In this document: in pieces, positions 1-5,848 of the stretch
Layout of the letters: each line of letters begins with the position of its first letter
How positions within the stretch are numbered: the stretch's first letter is position 1
Source: CASQEL01 sp036655975
GTDB lineage: Bacteria > Desulfobacterota > Desulfovibrionia > Desulfovibrionales > Desulfovibrionaceae
Direction: 5' to 3'
Length of the DNA stretch: 8,711 nucleotides
Assembly (NCBI GenBank): GCA_036655975.1
Contig: JAVVPD010000084.1
Span: 1-8,711, forward strand
The notes under the pieces: model-generated
What the model was told of the DNA's origin: nothing
Databases searched by the model: none
Seen by the model: the letters and a program-made list of their open reading frames with translations, nothing else
Translations under genes and position numbers: made by a program

Positions 1-990
1 GTATGGAAGCAGCGTGGTTTTAAAGACGAGCTGACAGCTCGTGCCTTTGACATTGAAATGTTGCCCACAGAAAAAGATGATCGTCTTTCCTTGGGTGATT
101 TAGTACAGATTTTTTACAAAGCACGGCGCGACATTAGCAGAGAAACAAAGAAAAAAGTCGTCTATTTTCTATGGGGATATGTTAATACTCTCAATGTGCA
201 TCACGCTGGACGCGGCTTGTTTTTGACAGACAAATATGCCGAGGAACTTACACGGCGCGACCTGCAAATGATGCGTGATGCCATGTTAACAACGGGTGCA
301 AGTCCAACTACATGTAACAAAATGCAAGCATATATCAGGGCAATTCTAGCATGGGGAGTAGAGAACGAGTATATACGCTATAATCCATGGCGAGAATGTA
401 AACGACTAAAAACAGAACGGCCACAGATAGAAGTAGATTTTCAGGCATTTCAACGTGTATATCAACAACTTCCAGAATATTGGCAGTGGGCGGCACAAAC
501 CGCCTTTTTTTTATGCCTCAGACCAGGTAAGGTGGAGCTTTTTGGATTGCTTTGGACGGCTTTTGATTGGCGAAAAGGCATTGTCCGTGTCCGGCAGGGC
601 AAGAGCGGAAATATCAAGATCGTATACCCGCATCATGAGTATATGGCGCGTGCCTTGGAACGATACGAAAAAGATACAGCTGCCGGAATTGTTTATGTGT
701 GTCACCGTGATGGGCTTCCTGTGACTAGCTATCGTACCGCATGGGTGTTGGCGTGTAAAAGGGCCGGTGCAAAAATGCGACCCTACGACATACGCCACCT
801 TGCTGCAACAATGCAACTTTCAGCTGGGGCAGATGTAGCAGCCGTTGCAGCACAGCTTGGGCACTCCACGCCCTCAACAACATTGAACAATTATATCCAC
901 ACCACGGCAGCAAACCAGCAAAGGGCAGCGAATCTGATGCCTCAGATTGATTTGATGCAACTTGGTGCAGGATTTGAGGATAAGAAATAG
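1..990 (+). CDS. Tyrosine-type site-specific recombinase (phage/island integrase), 5' end outside window
   Basis: The reading frame is open from base 1, so the gene starts upstream; the first ATG in the window (58) is not a convincing start because no Shine-Dalgarno sequence precedes it. Numbering from the first visible codon, residues 30-130 form a helical core-binding region and 145-310 the catalytic domain. Visible catalytic positions are R174 in LRPGK, K201 in GKSG, R265 in YDIRH, H288 in LGHS and nucleophile Y298 in NNYIH. The first residue of the usual HxxR motif is Tyr (Y262), a known variant. The enzyme should cut and rejoin DNA at an attachment site. The gene ends 32 bases from the 3' end of a tRNA-Leu gene that faces it, so it probably belongs to an element occupying the DNA to the left. 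It is more AT-rich than the genes on the right half of the window. Family assignment is firm; the element type (prophage or island) is unknown. Confidence 0.93.
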   Translation, partial: VWKQRGFKDELTARAFDIEMLPTEKDDRLSLGDLVQIFYKARRDISRETKKKVVYFLWGYVNTLNVHHAGRGLFLTDKYAEELTRRDLQMMRDAMLTTGASPTTCNKMQAYIRAILAWGVENEYIRYNPWRECKRLKTERPQIEVDFQAFQRVYQQLPEYWQWAAQTAFFLCLRPGKVELFGLLWTAFDWRKGIVRVRQGKSGNIKIVYPHHEYMARALERYEKDTAAGIVYVCHRDGLPVTSYRTAWVLACKRAGAKMRPYDIRHLAATMQLSAGADVAAVAAQLGHSTPSTTLNNYIHTTAANQQRAANLMPQIDLMQLGAGFEDKK

Positions 991-1013
991 GCACCTACAT
1001 CATGTAAGTGCCT
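989..1013. terminator. Hairpin terminator between integrase and tRNA-Leu, possibly bidirectional
   Basis: AGGCAC at 989-994 pairs with GTGCCT at 1008-1013, and TACA at 996-999 pairs with TGTA at 1003-1006; a single C/A mismatch separates the two helices and the loop is TCA. The integrase stop codon overlaps the left arm. A T-rich tail (TATTTTATTT) follows on the plus strand and TATTTCTTAT follows on the minus strand, so it could end transcription of both the integrase and the tRNA gene. Confidence 0.65.
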
Positions 1014-1022
1014 TATTTTATT

Positions 1023-1109
1023 TGGTGCCCAGAGCCGGGCTTGAACCGGCACAGCGTTTCCGCCGAGGGATTTTAAGTCCCTTGTGTCTACCAATTCCAC
1101 CATCCGGGC
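1023..1109 (-). tRNA. tRNA-Leu, anticodon UAA, with encoded CCA
   Basis: Read on the minus strand this is an 87-base class II tRNA. The seven-pair acceptor stem (GCCCGGA with TCTGGGC, one G-U pair) is followed by discriminator A and an encoded CCA at 1025-1023. The anticodon arm AGGGA-CTTAAAA-TCCCT gives anticodon TAA. There is a long variable arm (CGGCGGAAACGCTGTGCCG region), as expected for leucine tRNAs, and a standard GGTTCAAGCC T arm. It decodes UUA/UUG. Its 3' end faces the integrase, the common arrangement when an element has inserted at a tRNA gene and restored the intact 3' end. No second copy of the 3' segment was seen in the window. Confidence 0.97.
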
Positions 1110-1112
1110 ATT

Positions 1113-1136
1113 TTTACTGCGGTGGAGGGCAGTAAA
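1113..1136 (-). other. 8-bp perfect stem-loop in the tRNA-Leu leader
   Basis: TTTACTGC at 1113-1120 is the exact inverse of GCAGTAAA at 1129-1136, with an 8-base loop. It lies 3 bases upstream of the mature tRNA 5' end in the precursor transcript. No T-run follows on either strand, so it is not an obvious terminator. A role in precursor folding or processing is inference only. Confidence 0.5.
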
Positions 1137-1177
1137 GAGCGTGTGTCGTGCGCGCAAAGTGCGTACTTGACGGGGAT

Positions 1178-1206
1178 AAAATACACACAGTGGGGCGTTT
1201 GGTCAA
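1178..1206 (-). promoter_or_regulatory. Sigma-70-type promoter of tRNA-Leu, overlapping the stop codon of the upstream gene
   Basis: On the minus strand TTGACC (1206-1201) is followed by a 17-base spacer and TATTTT (1183-1178). The predicted start is near 1171, about 60 bases before the tRNA. The TGA of the -35 hexamer is the stop codon (1205-1203) of the 142-residue gene. Confidence 0.6.
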
Positions 1207-1631
1207 ATATTGTTATGCGATTTATTTTTTTTCATACGCGGCAGTATGTTAGGCTCTACAATGCGCGTACTTTCTTCCACAGAAGGAATGCGTAAAGGGG
1301 CCTCGTGCCAGCCTTGTTCGGTAAGACTGTATATAAGTAGTGAATTAAGATGTTTATCCACAAAAAGCAGACGCCCCTGTACGGCCTGACACAAGAGGGG
1401 ATGCAAGCCATCGCATATTTCTTCAAATAATTCAGGATTATACTTTTTAAACACGCATTGCAGCATCAATTCATCCCCTAGGGGGGTATAATTGAGGTGT
1501 TCGGCCTGAAAACCGTGAAGTAATTCTTCGGTATCGCGGGTAAGCATGGCCTCCCGCTTCAGTAATTCCTGATAGCTCAACCGCGCTGCATATATAAAAT
1601 GACCAAACATTTCGCATAAATAGTTACCCAT
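1203..1631 (-). CDS. Protein of unknown function, 142 aa
   Basis: I do not recognise this protein. It has no signal peptide or membrane segment and is probably cytoplasmic. Residues 10-45 look helical with alternating charge, residues 50-110 look mixed alpha/beta (LLFVDKHLNSLLIYSL at 88-103 reads as two adjacent strands), and the C-terminus is a basic tail (PRMKKNKSHNNI). The ATG at 1631 is preceded by AAGGGG about 11 bases upstream, a mediocre ribosome site; the only nearby alternative (Met8) has none. A promoter lies just upstream (1678-1706). The gene is divergent from pgpA and its end contains the tRNA-Leu promoter. It lies outside the presumed integrated element, so it is probably a native chromosomal gene. 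Confidence 0.75.
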   Translation of the reverse strand: MGNYLCEMFGHFIYAARLSYQELLKREAMLTRDTEELLHGFQAEHLNYTPLGDELMLQCVFKKYNPELFEEICDGLHPLLCQAVQGRLLFVDKHLNSLLIYSLTEQGWHEAPLRIPSVEESTRIVEPNILPRMKKNKSHNNI

Positions 1632-1677
1632 AATCCCAAATACCCCTTGCGTAGACGATACCCTTTCGGGTCAAAGA

Positions 1678-1706
1678 GGTATATGCTTAAAAAATACGGT
1701 GTGCAA
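1678..1706 (-). promoter_or_regulatory. Sigma-70-type promoter for the 142-aa gene
   Basis: On the minus strand TTGCAC (1706-1701), a 17-base spacer (1700-1684) and TATACC (1683-1678) fit a sigma-70 promoter. Transcription would begin near 1671, about 40 bases before the ATG. The short leader contains ACCC-GAAA-GGGT, a small hairpin with a GNRA loop (plus 1660-1671). Confidence 0.55.
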
Positions 1707-1745
1707 GTTGGCTCACCCCAAAGTCTTCAAGTTCGTGAGGTTATT

Positions 1746-2222
1746 ATGATAAGGTCATTCTGGGATTCGGCAGCCCTGCATTTTTGTCGCCTCGGTGCTG
1801 CGGGGCTGGCCCCTTCCGCCCCGGGCACATGGGGTACGGCTCTTGCCACGGTGCTAGCACCAATTTGGTTCTGTCCCCTATCGTTCATGGGGCGCAGCAT
1901 CACGCTTACGATTCTTTTCGTGGTGGGAGGCATTGCCGCCAGCCGCGCAGAAATTTTGCTGCACCGCACCGACCCCGGCGAGGTGGTTATAGACGAACTT
2001 GTGGGGCTTTGGTTGGTACTACTCCCCTTTAAAGATCCTTCTCTGACCATGCTGCTCGCCGCATTTGTGCTGTTCCGCTTTTTTGACATCCTCAAACCTT
2101 GGCCGGTGTCAGCCTCTGAAACTTGGCTGCCTGCGGGTTTTGGGATCATGATTGATGATGTCGTTGCCGGAGCCTTGGCCATGGCTTGTCTTATTTTACT
2201 GCGAACACTGAACTTTTTATAA
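1746..2222 (+). CDS. pgpA: Phosphatidylglycerophosphatase A
   Basis: This 158-residue inner-membrane enzyme removes phosphate from phosphatidylglycerophosphate to give phosphatidylglycerol. Family motifs are all present: GLAPSAPGTWGT (20-31), DPGEVVIDELVG (76-87, acidic metal-binding cluster), FRFFDILKPWP (110-120) and GIMIDDVVAG (133-142). Hydrophobic segments at about 33-62, 85-110 and 137-155 are consistent with a polytopic membrane protein. The ATG at 1746 is chosen because GTGAGG lies 5 bases upstream and the resulting length matches the family; an in-frame ATG at 1647 would add 33 residues unlike PgpA and lacks a good ribosome site. It starts 114 bases from the divergent 142-aa gene, and rlpA follows in the same direction after 90 bases. 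Confidence 0.93.
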   Translation: MIRSFWDSAALHFCRLGAAGLAPSAPGTWGTALATVLAPIWFCPLSFMGRSITLTILFVVGGIAASRAEILLHRTDPGEVVIDELVGLWLVLLPFKDPSLTMLLAAFVLFRFFDILKPWPVSASETWLPAGFGIMIDDVVAGALAMACLILLRTLNFL

Positions 2223-2236
2223 AAAATTGTCTGGGC

Positions 2237-2270
2237 TTGACATATCCTGCAGGATAGAAGAAATTATACT
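2237..2270 (+). promoter_or_regulatory. Putative rlpA promoter with a 14-bp palindromic operator
   Basis: A consensus -35 hexamer TTGACA (2237-2242) is followed directly by the perfect palindrome TATCCTGCAGGATA (2243-2256), and a good -10 hexamer TATACT lies at 2265-2270. The 22-base spacing between the hexamers is too long for an ordinary promoter. Either a dyad-binding regulator acts here, or TATACT is used with a weak -35 inside the palindrome. No regulator is encoded nearby. Confidence 0.45.
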
Positions 2271-2278
2271 AGTCATTG

Positions 2279-2294
2279 AGGGAGCATGCTCCCT
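2279..2294 (+). promoter_or_regulatory. 16-bp perfect palindrome in the rlpA leader, just before the ribosome site
   Basis: AGGGAGCATGCTCCCT is perfectly self-complementary and ends 6 bases before the strong Shine-Dalgarno AAGGAGG (2301-2307). As RNA it would form a 6-bp stem with loop CATG. Only three Ts follow, so it is a weak terminator at best; an operator or a 5' stabilising stem are alternatives. Confidence 0.45.
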
Positions 2295-2312
2295 TTGATG
2301 AAGGAGGTATAT

Positions 2313-3074
2313 ATGATTTATATGCGGCATATGGCTTTTATCGTGGCGCTCCTTTTTGGCGTCGTGATGTGCGCGCTTCCCGTGGAAGCGGCAAGCACAA
2401 AAAACTCCCCAAAAACTTCTAAAACAAGCAGTTCTTCCAAGGTTGTGCATAAAAAATCTGTCACATCCAAAAAAAACATAGCGTCTAAAAGCTCGAGCAA
2501 AAAACACAAACGCTCAAGCAAGAAAAAGCACAACACCAAGATCAGCGCTGACAATTCTTCGAATTCCCAACAAATCTGGCTTGAACGCGCTGCCAAGAGC
2601 GAATTACAAACGGGCAAAGCTTCGTGGTACGGTGACAGATTCCACGGTGGCAGCACTGCCAGTGGCGAATCCTACGACAGATATATGTTCACGGCAGCGC
2701 ACCGCACCTTGCCTTTAGGCACGGTGGTTAAAGTTACTGATGAAAAAAGCGGTGACAGTGTTATGGTATGTATCAATGACCGTGGCCCCTATATTCGTGG
2801 GCGGGTCATCGATCTTTCCTTTGCCGCAGCTGCACAGCTAGGTATTGACGACCGTGGTGTTGCCTCGGTGGCGGTGGAAGTGGTCAGCAATGCTGAGGGC
2901 AACCCTCTCAACGAAAATGAAGCCTTTTATGTGGATCTACTCGGTAATGAACCCGAGGGTAAGGACTTTATTGGCCCGTTTAGACAATTTGCTGACGCCT
3001 CTGTTATGCAAGAAGTCTTACGCGGTCAACACCCCAAGGCTGCCGTTGTGGTGCGCCCCTTAGCAAGCCGCTGA
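2313..3074 (+). CDS. rlpA: RlpA-like septal/cell-wall lytic transglycosylase (DPBB domain)
   Basis: This 253-residue exported protein should cleave peptidoglycan glycan strands in the periplasm; RlpA enzymes act on strands lacking stem peptides. Residues 5-26 are a signal peptide with a likely signal peptidase I site after PVEA; no proper lipobox is seen around C20, so it is probably not a lipoprotein. Residues 27-80 are a very Lys/Ser-rich low-complexity linker. The double-psi beta-barrel spans about 100-192: KASWYG (102-107), H130 in AAHRTLPLG, INDRGPY (154-160) and D167 in RVIDLS; H130 and D167 match the catalytic pair known in RlpA. The tail (193-253) shows no convincing SPOR domain, unlike many RlpA proteins, so septal targeting may differ. 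The ATG at 2313 follows AAGGAGG by 5 bases; the upstream ATG at 2286 lies in the palindrome and has no ribosome site. Confidence 0.9.
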   Translation: MIYMRHMAFIVALLFGVVMCALPVEAASTKNSPKTSKTSSSSKVVHKKSVTSKKNIASKSSSKKHKRSSKKKHNTKISADNSSNSQQIWLERAAKSELQTGKASWYGDRFHGGSTASGESYDRYMFTAAHRTLPLGTVVKVTDEKSGDSVMVCINDRGPYIRGRVIDLSFAAAAQLGIDDRGVASVAVEVVSNAEGNPLNENEAFYVDLLGNEPEGKDFIGPFRQFADASVMQEVLRGQHPKAAVVVRPLASR

Positions 3075-3086
3075 GTTCTCTTTACA

Positions 3087-3148
3087 GGGGGGGGCATGAA
3101 GTCTCCCCTTGAAGCCCCAAAAAAAGGGGGAGACTTCATGCCTCCCCC
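3087..3148. repeat. Long inverted repeat (22-bp stem) between convergent units
   Basis: Bases 3087-3108 pair with 3127-3148 with only one G-T pair (3092/3143). The stem contains GCATGAAGTCTCCCC and its complement; the loop (3109-3126) includes seven As. It lies 13 bases after the rlpA stop and can end rlpA transcription, although no clear T-run follows on the plus strand. The right arm also contains a complete minus-strand terminator, described separately. Confidence 0.75.
3119..3148 (-). terminator. Intrinsic terminator of the four-gene minus-strand unit
   Basis: On the minus strand GGGGGAG (3148-3142), a 9-base loop and CTCCCCC (3132-3126) are followed at once by seven Ts (3125-3119). This is a textbook Rho-independent terminator, 25 bases after the stop codon of the 106-aa gene. 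It shares its bases with the longer inverted repeat, so the two folds are mutually exclusive. Confidence 0.85.
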
Positions 3149-3172
3149 CTTCGTACGCGTACTATTTTACGC

Positions 3173-3493
3173 CTACAGTGCGTAGCCTACGACTTTGCGA
3201 TACCCCGCCAAGCGCCGTCCTTCTTTGTAGGAATTACTCAATGCCATGGCAATTTGCCTTTTGAGTTCTTTGCCCTTAACGGTTAATTGCACTTGTAATT
3301 CTTGCAATTCCATCAATTTTTTACTGTACTCATAAGAAATTCCTGGGCCATGCTGCTGCCAAGCTCTGGACAGGGCTTCCTCGCGCAGGATAGAGAGTTC
3401 CGTAGCTCTTTCCACGTTTCCGTCTTCAAGAGCTTCTAATTCCAAATACCCTATCCCCAAAGCTTTTTCTAACATTGCGAGACTTGCGTTCAT
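3173..3493 (-). CDS. Small helical protein of unknown function, 106 aa (possible export-chaperone type)
   Basis: I do not firmly recognise this protein. It is almost entirely predicted helix: residues 5-48 (with ALEDGNVERATELSILREEA) and 55-95 (KKLMELQELQVQLTVKGKEL) look like two long amphipathic helices joined by a short GPGISYE turn. The end, GYRKVVGYAL, is basic and aromatic. Size and layout resemble small flagellar/type III export chaperones such as FliT or FlgN, but no diagnostic motif is visible, so this is inference. The ATG at 3493 is chosen because GGAGGA lies about 5 bases upstream; the ATG at 3505 is itself part of that ribosome site, and a long open extension to 3655 only overlaps the upstream gene. 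It is the last gene of the unit, 37 bases after the 201-aa gene and just before a strong terminator. Confidence 0.8.
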   Translation of the reverse strand: MNASLAMLEKALGIGYLELEALEDGNVERATELSILREEALSRAWQQHGPGISYEYSKKLMELQELQVQLTVKGKELKRQIAMALSNSYKEGRRLAGYRKVVGYAL

Positions 3494-3530
3494 ACTTTCC
3501 TCCATAGCAAGGTCACAGCCTTCCTTTCCC

Positions 3531-4136
3531 TCAGTTCCGAATGCTCTGGCGGATATCTTCACGCACGGCTTGGATAACTTTCTTCCAATTTTCACACATG
3601 GGCAAAAATTCATATTCCAGTAGGTCAGCCAGCAATATCCAATCTTCATTTTCAAGCACTTCGGTCATTTCAGAGAGCAGTGACGAAAATTGTTCGGAAT
3701 TATTGGTAAATTCTTTACTAGAGCTTAAGGAAAATTCACTGCGTAACACCGAGAGCATGCCCATAAAGTCGCGGGTTACGTCCAGCAAATCTTGAAACAA
3801 TTCTAGGGCTTCTGCGTCTTCAGCTTGGCGGAATAAGCGCGAAACCTGCTTACTGCCGTTCGCCATAATCTGGGCGACCTTGTACATTTCGCGAGCGATA
3901 TTGACGGCCATTTCGGTCACAGGCACCGAGCGGACTTCTACCGAGCGTAAAAATTCGCTGGCAATGTCTTCAGCCTGATGCGGATAAATTTCGGAGAATG
4001 TTTCTTCGTTCACGATCACGTCTGTCACAATGCGATCGGTCATGGTGTCTTCGCTGACAACTTGCACGAGGATTTCTTCAAGATTGGCAAAATTACCAAT
4101 ATTCATCTGACTTTGTTGTCCGTCAATAATAATCAT
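3531..4136 (-). CDS. Conserved-looking acidic protein of unknown function, 201 aa
   Basis: I cannot name this protein. It has no signal peptide or membrane segment. Residues 1-72 appear rich in beta strand (MIIIDGQQ, DRIVTDVIVNEETF, SVEVRSVPV), perhaps a small beta-grasp-like fold. Residues 73-200 are helical and acidic: AREMYKVAQI, QAEDAEALELFQDLLDVTRDF, and LENEDWILLADLLEYEFLPMCENWKK region at 161-185. The ATG at 4136 follows AAGGAG by 7 bases; upstream in-frame ATGs reach into the glycosyltransferase gene without a ribosome site and are rejected. It follows that gene by 68 bases and precedes the 106-aa gene by 37, so the three are probably co-transcribed. A role alongside the 106-aa protein is likely from position alone. 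Confidence 0.85.
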   Translation of the reverse strand: MIIIDGQQSQMNIGNFANLEEILVQVVSEDTMTDRIVTDVIVNEETFSEIYPHQAEDIASEFLRSVEVRSVPVTEMAVNIAREMYKVAQIMANGSKQVSRLFRQAEDAEALELFQDLLDVTRDFMGMLSVLRSEFSLSSSKEFTNNSEQFSSLLSEMTEVLENEDWILLADLLEYEFLPMCENWKKVIQAVREDIRQSIRN

Positions 4137-4143
4137 AGTTGCT

Positions 4144-4165
4144 CTCCTTATTCCCCACCGGGAAT
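4144..4165 (-). promoter_or_regulatory. Stem-loop abutting the ribosome binding site of the 201-aa gene
   Basis: On the minus strand ATTCCC-GGTG-GGGAAT (4165-4150) is a perfect 6-bp stem with a tetraloop, and AAGGAG (4149-4144) begins at the next base. Such a stem could modulate translation or mark an mRNA processing site. No T-run follows, so it is not a terminator. Confidence 0.45.
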
Positions 4166-4204
4166 TAATTTCATGATACTTTTTAATAAGCAAATTTCGT
4201 ACCA

Positions 4205-5839
4205 CTACATATCTATTTCTAGATATGCACGCCATTGACCCAAAGATTTTTGTAAAATCAAGGCCATACGGATGATGGCCTGTAAATCATCGCCGCGTTC
4301 CTGCAAAATCACCGTCCATAAATGCCCCAAGGCGCACAAAGGGGCGCTCTGCTCAAACAAACTACGCACCCGGTTGCAGGTGCTCAGAAAACGCTGCCCG
4401 GGCAAGGGGCCTGGCACCTGTTGCGCCATAATCCCCTGTTCTGTCAGTAAATGTAATAAATCTTCGGCCTGCCGCAGTACGGTGTGCACGGATTCCCGAA
4501 AAGGTGCGGAAAGGTGCTGCCCAAGATGAGCCGGTGGCAAGGGAAAATCGGTCACTGGGGGGCAATCTCTGCGGCAGTCCAGACTGTCAATAATATGACG
4601 ATAAAAATGCCTTTGGAGTTCCAGCCACAGTGAACGGTCTTCGTCCCCATGAGACGACAAACAGCGTAAATGTGCAAAGCCGTGGACATCCGTCTCCGTA
4701 AGCCACACACGGCTGCCTGGAAGATCCTCCGACGCACCGCTCCCCCACTGCCCCGTGTGCATAAAGCCGCGAATCCGTGCCCACACCGTCTCTGGGCTGA
4801 TCGCCCGCAAACACGCCGCATCGTGTGGGCAGGTACTGTCAAAGGCACAGGGATGACAAGGCAAAGCCGGCTCCAAACAGCAACAGTGTTCCCGATAAGG
4901 CCCCGTGTCCCAAGCCTGCGCCGTTGCTAAAAAAATAGCCAGCACCGGAATATCCAAACCCGCAGCAAGGTGCATGGTACCGGTATCGTTGGTCACCAGA
5001 AGCCGAGAATATTGCAGCAATGCCGCCAGATGGGGAATATCCGTTTCTCCCACCGCGTCCACATGGGGGGTTCGGGTCAAGGCGGCGTAGGCTTCCGCCA
5101 GCGGGCGTTCCGCCGGAGCCCCGAGCAACAAGGGGCACAGGCCAAATTCCGACCATAACGCTTCCCCCAAGCGCGCGAAATACTCCACCGGCCATTGGCG
5201 GCGGGCTTCACTAGCCCCCAATTGAAAACTCACATAGCCCGTGCATGCCTGCCCCTGTAGAGCAGACGCGGTTTTACGGTCTAAAAGCCGCCGTGCGGCT
5301 TGCCGCACAGTGGCAAGGGGAGAACGCAAGCGGTTTACCGCCGGCCCTGCGGCGCATCCCCCCGCCATGCGAAACATATCCACAATATTAAAAGGAGAAT
5401 TCAGGCGGCGCATGGTGGAACCTTGCAAAAAAGTGGCCCACACATTGCCGTTACACCCGAAACCGTCTTCGTCCAGCGCAAAACCCTGTACCGAAATATC
5501 CGCCTGCCCGCCAATTGTCAGGCTGCGGGCCAACAAACGCGCGCTCAACGTAGCCGTGGTGTTCACAATGCCCTGCACCGGAAAGTGCTGCTGCACGTCA
5601 TCCACAAAAGCCTGCACACGCATCAGCGCTGTACGCCAATCGCTGTCCATCTCCGCCAGCACCAGCGCCCCCGGCAGCGCGGCAACATAGTCCACCCCGT
5701 CCAATAACGCGGCGGCAGGTGCAAAATTTTTTAAGCAGACCAGCCCCACCTTGTGCCCCTGTGTGGTGAGGGCATGAATAAGAGGCTGGGTTTGCAGCAG
5801 ATCACCGAAACGCGTAAGATTGATAACGATAATATTCAT
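4205..5839 (-). CDS. Glycosyltransferase family 9 (heptosyltransferase-like) with C-terminal extension
   Basis: This 544-residue GT-B enzyme should transfer a sugar, in characterised members ADP-heptose, to a lipopolysaccharide core or other acceptor at the cytoplasmic face. Residues 1-362 are the GT9 part: NLTRFGDLLQTQP (7-19), with D13 at the place of the catalytic Asp of WaaC; QLGAS (206-210) and RRQWP (213-217); and NDTGTMHLAAG (284-294) in the donor-binding domain. A cysteine-rich stretch at 319-343 (CCC, CHPC, CPHDAAC) may bind a metal or form part of a family-specific loop. Residues 365-544 are an extra mostly helical region absent from ordinary WaaC/WaaF (about 320-350 residues). The ATG is 9 bases after the stop of the muramidase-like gene and has no good ribosome site, which suggests translational coupling. 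The acceptor cannot be told from sequence; LPS and a surface protein such as flagellin are both possible. Confidence 0.87.
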   Translation of the reverse strand: MNIIVINLTRFGDLLQTQPLIHALTTQGHKVGLVCLKNFAPAAALLDGVDYVAALPGALVLAEMDSDWRTALMRVQAFVDDVQQHFPVQGIVNTTATLSARLLARSLTIGGQADISVQGFALDEDGFGCNGNVWATFLQGSTMRRLNSPFNIVDMFRMAGGCAAGPAVNRLRSPLATVRQAARRLLDRKTASALQGQACTGYVSFQLGASEARRQWPVEYFARLGEALWSEFGLCPLLLGAPAERPLAEAYAALTRTPHVDAVGETDIPHLAALLQYSRLLVTNDTGTMHLAAGLDIPVLAIFLATAQAWDTGPYREHCCCLEPALPCHPCAFDSTCPHDAACLRAISPETVWARIRGFMHTGQWGSGASEDLPGSRVWLTETDVHGFAHLRCLSSHGDEDRSLWLELQRHFYRHIIDSLDCRRDCPPVTDFPLPPAHLGQHLSAPFRESVHTVLRQAEDLLHLLTEQGIMAQQVPGPLPGQRFLSTCNRVRSLFEQSAPLCALGHLWTVILQERGDDLQAIIRMALILQKSLGQWRAYLEIDM

Positions 5840-5848
5840 GGTGCTACG

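Noticed and set aside
1727..2182. 151-codon minus-strand frame
   Set aside because: Antisense to pgpA, low-complexity Ser/Thr/Pro product and no ribosome site.
3153..3162. Palindrome GTACGCGTAC after the long inverted repeat
   Set aside because: Only 10 bases long, 10 bases past the stop of a gene and inside a terminator region; no supporting signal.
4670..5707. Several plus-strand open frames of 60-149 codons
   Set aside because: They lie antisense to the GT9 gene, lack ribosome sites and give Arg/Pro/Ala-rich products typical of shadow frames in GC-rich coding DNA.
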